The notes under the pieces: model-generated
What the model saw: only the letters and a program-made list of their open reading frames with translations
Told to the model about the DNA's origin: nothing
The model's database searches: none
DNA from: Chloroflexota bacterium
GTDB taxonomy: Bacteria; Chloroflexota; Dormibacteria; Dormibacterales; Dormibacteraceae
NCBI GenBank assembly: GCA_003446775.1
Contig: DMCH01000158.1
Location: 19,177 to 83,176, forward strand
Length of the DNA: 64,000 nt
Reading direction: 5' to 3'
Made by a program: the position numbers and the translations under genes
Shown here: one piece after another, positions 55,447 through 62,829 of the stretch
Layout: each line of letters begins with the position of its first letter
How positions within the stretch are numbered: position 1 is the stretch's first letter

Positions 55447-56051
55447 GGCGTTCGCGGGCCGCCAAGCGCGCGTTCGACATCGCGTTCTCAGCTCTCGGAC
55501 TGGTCGTCGGGTCGCCGGCGCTGCTCATCATCTGGGCCCGGATCAAGTTGGATCGCGACGGGCCAGTGATCTACGCGGGCCGGCGTGTCGGCCTCGGCGG
55601 TCGCGAGTTCCGCATGTTCAAGTTTCGAACCCTGGTCCCCAACGCCGACCGCGTGGGCGGCCCGAACACGCCCGACGACGATCCCCGGCTGACGAAGACC
55701 GGGAAATTTCTCCGCAGCTACAAGCTGGACGAGCTGCCGCAACTCTTCAACGTGCTGAAGGGCGAGATGAGCTTCGTCGGGCCGCGGCCGCAGGTCGTGG
55801 GCGAGGTGGCGGGGTACACGGACGAGGAGCGCGATCTGCTGAAGGTGCGCCCCGGGATCACGGACTGGGCCTCGCTGAAGTTCTCCAACGAGGGCGAGAT
55901 CCTGAAGGGGCACGACGATCCCGACCGCGCGTACGCGGAGCTGATCCGCCCTGAGAAGATGCGGCTCGGCCTCGAGTACGTGCACCGTGGGACGTTTCGC
56001 GACGACATCGACATCCTCACGAAGACGGCCCTGCTGCCGTTCCGCAAATGA
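55443..56051 (+). CDS. Initiating sugar-phosphate transferase (polyprenyl-phosphate HexNAc-1-P type; probable CTG start)
   Basis: 202 aa if read from CTG at 55443. Short form of the bacterial sugar transferase family (PF02397): one N-terminal membrane segment (residues ~10-32) and a cytoplasmic catalytic part with REFRMFKFRTLVPNADR, KLDELPQLFNVLKGEMSFVGPRP and RPGITDWASLKFSNEGE. Transfers a sugar phosphate to undecaprenyl phosphate, starting each repeat unit. There is no ATG, GTG or TTG between the previous stop and the membrane segment. CTG overlaps the previous stop by CTGA, matching the GTGA/ATGA/TTGA couplings elsewhere, and AAGGA sits 9 bases upstream. The next TTG in the frame, about 35 codons on, would remove the membrane segment. 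Confidence 0.82.
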   Translation: MRRSRAAKRAFDIAFSALGLVVGSPALLIIWARIKLDRDGPVIYAGRRVGLGGREFRMFKFRTLVPNADRVGGPNTPDDDPRLTKTGKFLRSYKLDELPQLFNVLKGEMSFVGPRPQVVGEVAGYTDEERDLLKVRPGITDWASLKFSNEGEILKGHDDPDRAYAELIRPEKMRLGLEYVHRGTFRDDIDILTKTALLPFRK

Positions 56052-56057
56052 AAGCTG

Positions 56058-56133
56058 CACCTCCCCACCCGGCGCGTTGCGCGACCCCTCCCACGCCTGC
56101 GGCGCGGGGACCCCAGTGGAAGGTGGGGAGGTG
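56058..56133. repeat. Palindromic intergenic element, type A (long arms)
   Basis: Perfect 12-base inverted repeat CACCTCCCCACC (56058-56069) and GGTGGGGAGGTG (56122-56133) with inner palindromic arms. Its right end supplies GGGGAGG next to the start of the following gene. Confidence 0.75.
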
Positions 56134-56910
56134 AATTTGACCGCAACCGATTACACGACCGTCACGGAGACGTGGGGCCTGCCCGCGTCGCCGGAGCAGC
56201 TGGCGATGCAGTACTTCCGCTACCGCATGGCCGCGGGCCTCAGCACGGACCGCGACGTGCTCGAGATCGGTTGCGGCAGCGGGATGGGCCTGCCCTACCT
56301 GGGTGAGAAGGCGCGCATGGTCGTGGGCGGCGATTACACGATGGGCCTGCTCCGGGAAGCACATGCCCGGCTGCCCAAGGCTCCGCTCGTGCGGATGGAC
56401 GCGCAGCATCTCCCCTTCCGCGACGCCAGCCTCGACGTGGTCCTTCTGCTGGAGATGATCTACTACGTCGCCGACCAGAACGCCGCCCTCGCGGAATGCC
56501 GCCGCGTGCTCAAGCCTGGTGGCGCTGTCATGGTGTCCGTCCCCAACCCTGACCGGCCCGACTTCAACCCCAGCCCGTTCAGCACGCGCTACCCGAACAT
56601 GGCCGAACTCGCCGCGCTGCTCACCCGCCACGGCTTCGGGGCCAAGGTGTTTGGAGCCTTCCCGGTGGAAGCCGAGTCCGGGCGCGACCGGTTCCTCGCC
56701 CCCATCCGGCATTTCGCCGTGCGCTATCACCTCATCCCGAATTCGATGCGCGCCAAGGCGATAGTCAAGCGCATGCTGTACGGACGCCTGCCGGCGCTCG
56801 GCGCGGTGCACGACGGCATGGGGAGCTACTCGGAGCCGGTCGAGCTCGACCCTGCGCGCGGTCCGCATCGGGACTTCAAGAACCTGTACACGGTCGGTCG
56901 TCTAGAGTGA
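56131..56910 (+). CDS. Class I SAM-dependent methyltransferase
   Basis: 259 aa from the GTG at 56131; TTG at 56137 is the better-spaced start, about 5 bases after the GGGGAGG of the palindromic element. Motif I DVLEIGCGSGMGLPYLGE near residue 48, GDYTMGLLREAHAR, MDAQHLPFRDASLDVVLLLEMIYY, LKPGGAVMVSVPNPD. Methyltransf_11 type. The C-terminal part (KNLYTVGRLE) suggests a small molecule or glycan substrate. Shares direction with the cluster and may lack its own promoter. Confidence 0.82.
   Translation: MNLTATDYTTVTETWGLPASPEQLAMQYFRYRMAAGLSTDRDVLEIGCGSGMGLPYLGEKARMVVGGDYTMGLLREAHARLPKAPLVRMDAQHLPFRDASLDVVLLLEMIYYVADQNAALAECRRVLKPGGAVMVSVPNPDRPDFNPSPFSTRYPNMAELAALLTRHGFGAKVFGAFPVEAESGRDRFLAPIRHFAVRYHLIPNSMRAKAIVKRMLYGRLPALGAVHDGMGSYSEPVELDPARGPHRDFKNLYTVGRLE
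56903..56908 (+). promoter_or_regulatory. Candidate -10 box of the next methyltransferase
   Basis: TAGAGT inside the last codons of the preceding gene, 9 bases before the ATG at 56918. It matches the TAGAGT of the two GH18 promoters, but no -35 is visible, so chance is possible. Confidence 0.3.
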
Positions 56911-56917
56911 CGGCGGA

Positions 56918-57703
56918 ATGACCCCCGAGCCCGAAGCGCGAAAAGTCGAGGAAGCCGAGTTCCACGACAAGCTGCGCGGCCTGTATGAGACAGACCCCGA
57001 ACGCTATGCGTACTTCACGTCGAACAAGAAGTTCTATTCGGTCGTCCGCTCGAGCGACGACTTCTATTACAGGTGGCTCCGTGAAAACGCGACCGGCAAG
57101 CGTGTGCTCGACTTCGGATGCGGCAGTGGCGGTTCATCGATCGAAACCGCGAGGTTCGCCGCCCAGGTCACGGGCATCGACATCTCCCCCGAGGCGGTGC
57201 GGCTCGCGCAGGAACACGCCGAAGCCGCGGGCGTATCGGACAAGACGCGCTTCCTGGTGATGGATGCCGAAGCTCTCGATTTCGAACCGGCCTCGTTCGA
57301 TGTCGTCAGCGTGCGCGGCGTGCTCCACCACATGGATCTCGATGCCGCTCTGACTCAGATCCACCGAGTCCTGGCGCCCGGCGGCAAAGCGATTTTCCTC
57401 GAGGCGCTGGCGAACAATCCGATCATCCAGGCCTACCGCCGGCGCACGCCGCAGTTGCGCACAGCGTGGGAAACCGAGCACATCCTTCATTTCGAAGACG
57501 CGGTGAAGATGCGGAAGTATTTTCGGCAGGTCGAGGTTCGCAGCTTTCACCTGGTGGTTCTGGCGGCGGTGCCGCTGCGACGGACGCCGGTCTTCGAGCC
57601 TGTCCGCAACGCGCTCGACGCCATCGACCGGGCGATCCTACGAGTGCCCGGGATTCGCCGCCAGGGCTGGATGGCCTGCTTCTTGCTCAACGACCCAATT
57701 TAG
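56918..57703 (+). CDS. Class I SAM-dependent methyltransferase
   Basis: 261 aa, ATG start 7 bases after the previous stop. The N-terminal segment EAEFHDKLRGLYETDPE is typical of a subfamily in lipid and glycan loci. Motif I RVLDFGCGSGGSSIETARF near residue 62, GIDISPEAVRLAQEH, MDAEALDFEPASFDVVSVRGVLHHM, APGGKAIFLEALANNP, then WETEHILHFEDAVKMRKYF. Last gene of the plus-strand run. It is followed by about 500 bases with only a decayed fragment and a palindrome. Confidence 0.83.
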   Translation: MTPEPEARKVEEAEFHDKLRGLYETDPERYAYFTSNKKFYSVVRSSDDFYYRWLRENATGKRVLDFGCGSGGSSIETARFAAQVTGIDISPEAVRLAQEHAEAAGVSDKTRFLVMDAEALDFEPASFDVVSVRGVLHHMDLDAALTQIHRVLAPGGKAIFLEALANNPIIQAYRRRTPQLRTAWETEHILHFEDAVKMRKYFRQVEVRSFHLVVLAAVPLRRTPVFEPVRNALDAIDRAILRVPGIRRQGWMACFLLNDPI

Positions 57704-57818
57704 TGGTGAGTCCGGGAAAGCGCTCGCCAATGCATCGGCCCATTTCCGCCGAGCGCCCTACAGGCGCTGACGCCGGCGTTGCGGGGCGTGTCGCTTCGTA
57801 GTCACGCATGTACGCCTA

Positions 57819-58119
57819 CTAGCAGCCGCCGGCCAGCTGGCCGCCGAAGTTGCTCATCTTGTACCAGGCGCCCAGCACATGGAGGGCGATGCCGCTGTAG
57901 CCCGCGAGCCACGAGCGGTAGGTCCAGCGGGGTGCGCTTGACCATCAGCGCGCCGCTGAGCGCCGCGCGGATTACGAAGAGGATGAGCAGGCCGAGGAGA
58001 ATGACGCGCGCGATCAGAAGCTTGGGCAGGACGTACTGGTCGAATGTGTCGCACGCGAATCCAAGCGGCACGAACAGTCCGGCGCGAAGGAACCATCGCT
58101 CGACGCCGGCCAGCCACAC
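57819..58119 (-). pseudogene. Decayed O-antigen-ligase-like fragment joined to another gene end
   Basis: From a GTG at 58119 the frame encodes ERWFLRAGLFVPLGFACD, then LLIARVILLGLLILFVIRAAL and KRTPLDLPLVA, which is how O-antigen-ligase-like proteins begin. It then loses sense. One base off, a second frame continues to TAG at 57819 with YRSWLAGYSGIALHVLGAWYK and MSNFGGQLAGG, which looks like the end of a different cytoplasmic protein. A deletion that fused two genes out of frame would explain this. Only ~100 codons remain in total. The rest of the 57704-58229 gap holds a type A element and otherwise nothing I can identify. Confidence 0.5.
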
Positions 58120-58124
58120 TTCCG

Positions 58125-58179
58125 GACCTCCCCTCACCGCGCCGCTGCGTGGCGGGGAGCTCCCCGCGGCGGGGAGCCC
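58125..58179. repeat. Palindromic intergenic element, type A (variant)
   Basis: CCTCCCCTCACCGCGCCGCT followed by GGCGGGGAGCTCCCCGC and GGCGGGGAG: overlapping GGGGAG/CTCCCC palindromes, 50 bases past the stop of the second GH18 gene. Confidence 0.55.
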
Positions 58180-58229
58180 AGACGCGCTCACGCTGCAGAG
58201 TCTATTGGTCTAGATAATCGCGACAGTTG

Positions 58230-59411
58230 TCAGGTCAGTGTGTACGCGGTGCCGGGAAAGTAAGTGTCATAGGCGGCGGCGCTGCCGGCGTCGCGGACCC
58301 AGACCGAATAGAGGTAATTGCCAGCGGGCTTGCCGGCTGTGTTCCAGCTGAATGTGGCGTTCGTAGAGTAGCCCTGGACCAGTTGCCATGTGCTCGACCC
58401 GGGCGCCAAAATCCAGAATTCGTATTGCGGGTTGGGACACCCCGAGGCCCTGGCGCTAAACGCGATCGTCGCGCCACGTGACTGCGGCGAGGCCGGCGCG
58501 GCTGTGGCGATCACCGACGTGCAGGGCGTGTTGAGTGTATAGGCGGTGCCGGGAAAGAAGGTGTCGTAGCCAGCTGAGCTGACCGCGTCGCGGACCCAGA
58601 CCGAATAGCGGTAAATGCCTGCGGGCTTGCCGGTAGTGCTCCAGGCGAATGCGGGGCTGCTGGAGTAGGCCTGTGCGATCGCCCAGCTGCTGGAGCTGGG
58701 GTCCAGGATCCAGAACTCGTAGCGCGGGTTCGGACACCCAGAGGCACTGGCGGTGATGGTGACGGCCGTGCCCACCGCTTGCGGGGCCGCAGGCGACGCG
58801 GAGGCAGTCACCGACGTGCAGGGCGACGTCACAGTGTATGCAGTGCCTGGGAAGTAGGCGTCATAGCCGGCCGAGCTCGTGGCGTCGCGGACCCAGACCG
58901 AGTAGAGGTAAGTGCCGGGCGGTTTGCCGGCGGTGTTCCAGGTGAAGGTCGCGCTCGTCGAGTAGGTCTGCATGACCGTCCAACTGCCTCCAGGAGCCAG
59001 GATCCAGAACTCATAGAGCGGGTTGGGGCAGCCCGGGGTGCTGGCGGTTAAGGTGACCGTCGTGCCAGGCAGCTGTGGCGCGGCGGGCACCGCAGAGGCG
59101 GTCACGGACACGCACCGCGAGTTCAACGTGTAGGCAGCGCCGGGGAAGAAGGTGTCGTAGCCGGCCGGGCTGCCGGCGTCGCGCGCCCAGACTGAGTAGC
59201 GGTACGTGCCCACGGCCTGGCCGGCGGTGTTCCAGTTAAATGTGGCGCTGCTGGAGTAGGCCTGCGCCACAGTCCACGTGCTCGAGCCAGGGGCCAAGAG
59301 CCAGAACTGGTAGCGAGGATTGGGGCAGCCCGAAGCGCTGGCGGTGAAGGTGACTGTCGTGCTTGTCGCTTGCGGCGAGGCCGGCGCCGCGGAAGCAGTC
59401 ACCGAGGAGCA
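58230..59411 (-). repeat. Four tandem ~98-aa Ig-like repeats
   Basis: C-terminal part of the second GH18 gene. Units start CSSVTAS, CVSVTAS, CTSVTAS and CTSVIAT. Confidence 0.85.
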
Positions 59412-60653
59412 GACCGCGAAGTGGTTCTGCAGCGCAGCCCACAGCTCGGGCGCGCCCCCGCCGTAGTTCAGGTTCCAGATGCCGACACCGCGTAAGCCGT
59501 CGGCGTTGACCAGGTCGTACTTCTTGCCCAGCGACACCGCGTCGTCCCAGTACAGCTGGCGCGTGCACTTGAGCGTGGTGTTGAACCACGTGTCCCATCG
59601 CTCCATACCCGCCGAGTTGGTCTCGCGGTGGATGGCATAGCTTCCTGGTTGGACCTCGTAATACGCGGCCTCGCCCGAGGCGTCCAGGTACGAGTCCGCA
59701 ACGACACTCGAGGTCGGGTACTGATTGGGAATGCTCGGGCTGGCGACACATGCCTTGCGGCCGAAGTACGGCACCCCCAGGATGACCTTGCTTGCGGGAG
59801 CCTTGGCCAAATACTGGGACATCACGCTGGTGTCGTTGTATCGGTAAGCAGTCAGAGGCGAGGTCGGGCCCAGGCAGAAGCTGCTGCAGTAGAGCGGCGC
59901 GCTTCCGTAGTTCGAATACTCCATGTCGTAGGCCATCACGAACATCGAGTCGACGTACGTCGCAAGGCCGGCGATGTCGAAGAAGCCGTAGCCGTCGGCC
60001 GCAGCCCCGGAGTAGGTATCGATCGAGATGTAAGGGGCCGGCCCGAGGGCGGTCCGCATCTGCTGGGCCATGCTCGTCATCGCGTGCTGCGCCCAGAACG
60101 GATCGGCTGTGCCACAGCTGCCGTCAAGGCCCTCGTAGTCGATGTTGACCCCGTCCACGCCCTTTGCCTTGACCTCGGTGACCGTCTGCGCCACCGTGGC
60201 GTCGGCGTGCATCAGGCCGGCGCACATGTTGGGGGTGTTGGCGCTGAAGTCCTGCAGGATGATGGTGAGCACCACCTTCGCGCCGTGCTGGTGCGCGGTG
60301 GAGACGAGGCTCGAAAGCGCAGCGGAATTCCAAACGTTCCAGCCGTTGTCCCCGACGAAATGACCCGCGGTGTCCACGTGGACGCCGAAGAAGGCGACCG
60401 TCGAGAGGAGGTCAAAGTTCCAGCTTGGATATCCGACACTCGGGTCCGAAAGGCTGCTCGCCAGCGCGAAACCGAATACCTCCCGGCTTGTATGCGCAAC
60501 CACCGCACCCACCACTGCTGGTGCCGGTGCGCGGGTTGAGCTCGAGGTGGAGGACGTGGCGATACTGGCCACTGCCGGCATGGCAGCGGCTGCGGTCAGG
60601 ACGGCGCTCAAGACGAGAGCGACGGCGAAGTGGCGGGTTCGCTGTCGGGACAT
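58230..60653 (-). CDS. Secreted GH18-domain protein with four C-terminal Ig-like repeats
   Basis: 807 aa, ATG start (MSRQRTRHFAVALVLSAV) and signal peptide to about residue 30. GH18 barrel at ~58-410: FGFALASSLSDPSVGYPSWN, KVVLTIILQDFSANTPNMC, catalytic DGVNIDYE at 167-174, MFVMAYDMEYSNYGS, and GVGIWNLNYGGGAPELW. The same blocks occur in the GH18 protein at 4569-8612, so they are paralogs. Four shared repeats begin near 415. The last unit reads SPQSRGATI, lacking the AHGTT signature of the other seven proteins. Its promoter nearly matches that of its paralog. It is the only member of the secreted family located inside the polysaccharide region. Confidence 0.9.
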   Translation of the reverse strand: MSRQRTRHFAVALVLSAVLTAAAAMPAVASIATSSTSSSTRAPAPAVVGAVVAHTSREVFGFALASSLSDPSVGYPSWNFDLLSTVAFFGVHVDTAGHFVGDNGWNVWNSAALSSLVSTAHQHGAKVVLTIILQDFSANTPNMCAGLMHADATVAQTVTEVKAKGVDGVNIDYEGLDGSCGTADPFWAQHAMTSMAQQMRTALGPAPYISIDTYSGAAADGYGFFDIAGLATYVDSMFVMAYDMEYSNYGSAPLYCSSFCLGPTSPLTAYRYNDTSVMSQYLAKAPASKVILGVPYFGRKACVASPSIPNQYPTSSVVADSYLDASGEAAYYEVQPGSYAIHRETNSAGMERWDTWFNTTLKCTRQLYWDDAVSLGKKYDLVNADGLRGVGIWNLNYGGGAPELWAALQNHFAVCSSVTASAAPASPQATSTTVTFTASASGCPNPRYQFWLLAPGSSTWTVAQAYSSSATFNWNTAGQAVGTYRYSVWARDAGSPAGYDTFFPGAAYTLNSRCVSVTASAVPAAPQLPGTTVTLTASTPGCPNPLYEFWILAPGGSWTVMQTYSTSATFTWNTAGKPPGTYLYSVWVRDATSSAGYDAYFPGTAYTVTSPCTSVTASASPAAPQAVGTAVTITASASGCPNPRYEFWILDPSSSSWAIAQAYSSSPAFAWSTTGKPAGIYRYSVWVRDAVSSAGYDTFFPGTAYTLNTPCTSVIATAAPASPQSRGATIAFSARASGCPNPQYEFWILAPGSSTWQLVQGYSTNATFSWNTAGKPAGNYLYSVWVRDAGSAAAYDTYFPGTAYTLT

Positions 60654-60675
60654 GTGCTAGGACGACGCAGCGGAC

Positions 60676-60704
60676 ACTCTAGGGAGCGCCCCACACCACG
60701 TCAA
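60676..60704 (-). promoter_or_regulatory. Promoter of the second GH18 gene
   Basis: TTGACG (60704-60699), 17-base spacer, TAGAGT (60681-60676); the ATG is 22 bases beyond the -10 box. Near-copy of the promoter at 8629-8658. Confidence 0.7.
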
Positions 60705-60749
60705 GCCTGGTTCGCCCCACCGGCCCGCGCCCGCTAAGCGGTCGGGGGC

Positions 60750-60773
60750 CACCTCCCCGCGTGAGGGGGAGGC
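60750..60773. repeat. Palindromic intergenic element, type A (core)
   Basis: ACCTCCCCGC-GTGA-GGGGGAGGCC, just past the stop of the epimerase at 60780-61763 and upstream of the second GH18 promoter. Confidence 0.6.
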
Positions 60774-60779
60774 CAGAAA

Positions 60780-61763
60780 CTAACTTTCGAAGATTTTCCC
60801 GTAGCGGGCGATCACGTCCTCGATTCCCGCTTCGAGGCGAACCGCGGGCTTCCACCCGAGACGCTCCGCGATGAGTGAGATGTCGGCGATGAAGTCTCCC
60901 GTTTCGACGAGGGCCGCATCAGACGGCCACTCGATGTGTTTGACCCGTCCTCGACCCGCCGATCGGATGACGTGCTCGGCCATCTCCAGGAAGGAAACTC
61001 CACGCCCGCTCCCGACGTTGAATATCATGCCCTCAGCTTCCGGAGCCAGTCCTGCCGTCAGCATCGCATCCACCGCATCGTCGACATGTATGTAGTCCCT
61101 CAGCTGCGCGCCCTTCCCATACACGGTGAGAGGCCGGTCGTGCATGGCTTCGTGGATGAACCAGTTGATGATTCCGTAGCGGTTTTGATCCGGGCGCTGG
61201 AATGGGCCGTACGGATTGGTGATCCGGAGGATGGTTGCCCGCATGCCATGCAGCCGCTGGTAGAGCAGGAGGTACTCCTCCGCGGCCCGCTTGTGGATGC
61301 CATAGATGGACAGCGGCGCGGTCGGGGCGGCCTCGGTGGCCGGCATCTCGGTGTTCGCCCCGTACACCAGCCGCGAGCTGGGAAAGACGATCTTGGCGCC
61401 GGGATTCAAGGTCCGGCAGCTCTCCAGCAAGGTCAGCATCCCCCGGCTGTTGACGTCAAGGTCCTCCAGCGGCGAGGCGTTGCTCGCCACCGGACCCGAT
61501 TTGCCGGCCAGGTGAAAGATCACATCGCGACCGGTTACCGCCTCGTCGACAAGGGCGGAGTCCCTGATATCACCCTTGAAGAAGGAGACCCCGCCCAGAA
61601 TCGACTCCACGCTTCCCGGCCGCGGCGGCCACGACCGGCTCAGCACGCCCAGCTGCGCGCCGGCCGCTTGGAGCGCTCGGACGAGATTGAAGCCGATGAA
61701 GCCGAGTCCGCCCGTGACCAACACGGGCTTTCCTGAGTAGGCGGCCCAGTCGCGTTGAGTCAC
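60780..61763 (-). CDS. NAD-dependent nucleotide-sugar epimerase/dehydratase
   Basis: 327 aa, GTG start 3 bases after the GT2 stop, so the two form an operon. VLVTGGLGFIGFNLVRAL near residue 14, DVIFHLAGKSGPV, FPSSRLVYG (catalytic Ser), APLSIYGIHKRAAEEY (YxxxK intact), RITNPYGPFQRPDQNRYG and GKGAQLRDYIHVDDAVDAM are the UDP-glucose 4-epimerase-like motifs. Substrate not assignable. The GT2 partner suggests it prepares a sugar for transfer to a lipid carrier. Confidence 0.88.
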   Translation of the reverse strand: MTQRDWAAYSGKPVLVTGGLGFIGFNLVRALQAAGAQLGVLSRSWPPRPGSVESILGGVSFFKGDIRDSALVDEAVTGRDVIFHLAGKSGPVASNASPLEDLDVNSRGMLTLLESCRTLNPGAKIVFPSSRLVYGANTEMPATEAAPTAPLSIYGIHKRAAEEYLLLYQRLHGMRATILRITNPYGPFQRPDQNRYGIINWFIHEAMHDRPLTVYGKGAQLRDYIHVDDAVDAMLTAGLAPEAEGMIFNVGSGRGVSFLEMAEHVIRSAGRGRVKHIEWPSDAALVETGDFIADISLIAERLGWKPAVRLEAGIEDVIARYGKIFES

Positions 61764-61766
61764 GCG

Positions 61767-62756
61767 TCAGCGGTTTTGTCGCGCGGCGTGTCCCACCGGT
61801 GTCCGTTCCGCCTTGGGCTGTGCCGTCTGCGTCATCTCCCGCACCGAGTATGTGGGGTGCTGCATGCTCCGCGCGTGCATGCGCGCCAAGTACTCACCGA
61901 TGATGCCCAGTGAGAAGAGCTGCGCGCCGGAGAAGATCGCGATCATCGAGGCCAGGAACGAGAAGCCCGGCACAGTGCCACCCTGGATCAGGTAGCGGAT
62001 GACGACGAAGAACAGCGCCACGATGCCGATCACGGTGAAGAAGAGGCCGATGAGGCTCGCGAGCTGAAGTGGCCATGTGCTGAAGCCGGTGATCATGTTG
62101 AGCGCATGGACCACGAGCTTGCGAAAGGTGTAGTTGGAGGTCCCGAGCGTGCGTGGTGCGTGCTTGACCTCGACGGCCGTGAACCGGGTCGTGCCCCAGG
62201 TCAGCAGGACGTCGACCGACACATACGGCCCGTCGTAGCCGGCGAAGGCGTCGCGGATCCTCGAGCGGAACACCTTGAAAGGACCCGCCTTGCGGGCGAT
62301 CGGCGCGCCCATCGCCGACTGCAGGGCGATCTTCGTCACCTGGCTGGCGACGTCGCGCCACAGCCCATGCGTTTCCTTTGCCGGTGTCCCGTAGACGACA
62401 TCCTGGTCGTCAGTCAGCTTCTCCAGCAGCTTCGGGATCTCCTCTGGAGGATGCTGAAGGTCGTCGTCGATGCAGACGATCAGCTCGTAGCGGGCGAGGC
62501 GGATGCCGCAAAGCAGGGCGTTGTGCTGGCCGTAGTTGCGCATGAGGTGCACACCCCTCACCCAGCCGTGATCGCGCGCCAGGTCCTCGATCACCCGCCA
62601 CGTGCCGTCGCGACTGCCATCGTCGACGATGATGAGCTCGTAATCGGTCGCGGCCGCGTCCAGGACCGACTCCAGCCTGCGGACCAGCTCGGCCAGGGAG
62701 AGCTCGCTGTTGTAGGCGGGCACGACCGCCGAGATGCTGGTGCGAGGGGACGTCAC
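61767..62756 (-). CDS. GT2 polyprenyl-phosphate glycosyltransferase (ArnC/DPM1-like)
   Basis: 329 aa, GTG start. ISAVVPAYNSELSLAELV at the N-terminus, LIIVDDGSRDGTW and CIDDDLQHPPEEIPKLLE (DxD-type metal site), and LGTSNYTFRKLVVHALNMITGFS are those of enzymes that load a sugar on undecaprenyl or dolichyl phosphate. Two C-terminal membrane hairpin segments (residues ~225-290) follow, as in ArnC and GtrB. The product would serve a GT-C enzyme, perhaps the membrane protein at 32766-34511. Divergent from the next epimerase gene. Confidence 0.9.
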   Translation of the reverse strand: MTSPRTSISAVVPAYNSELSLAELVRRLESVLDAAATDYELIIVDDGSRDGTWRVIEDLARDHGWVRGVHLMRNYGQHNALLCGIRLARYELIVCIDDDLQHPPEEIPKLLEKLTDDQDVVYGTPAKETHGLWRDVASQVTKIALQSAMGAPIARKAGPFKVFRSRIRDAFAGYDGPYVSVDVLLTWGTTRFTAVEVKHAPRTLGTSNYTFRKLVVHALNMITGFSTWPLQLASLIGLFFTVIGIVALFFVVIRYLIQGGTVPGFSFLASMIAIFSGAQLFSLGIIGEYLARMHARSMQHPTYSVREMTQTAQPKAERTPVGHAARQNR

Positions 62757-62815
62757 GAGCGGTCAGAGGATAGCAAACCAACGCGGCGGCGGCCGTGGGT
62801 CACAGGCGCAGAAGC

Positions 62816-62821
62816 TATCCT
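62816..62821 (+). promoter_or_regulatory. Candidate -10 box upstream of the last epimerase gene
   Basis: TATCCT, 8 bases before the ATC where the conserved N-terminus of the epimerase could begin. If real, it rules out the far-upstream ATG at 62734. Confidence 0.35.
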
Positions 62822-62829
62822 GTCCGGTC

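Noticed and set aside
57704..57818. Possible small gene or RNA after the last methyltransferase
   Set aside because: No good frame, stem-loop with T-run or tRNA-like fold was found.
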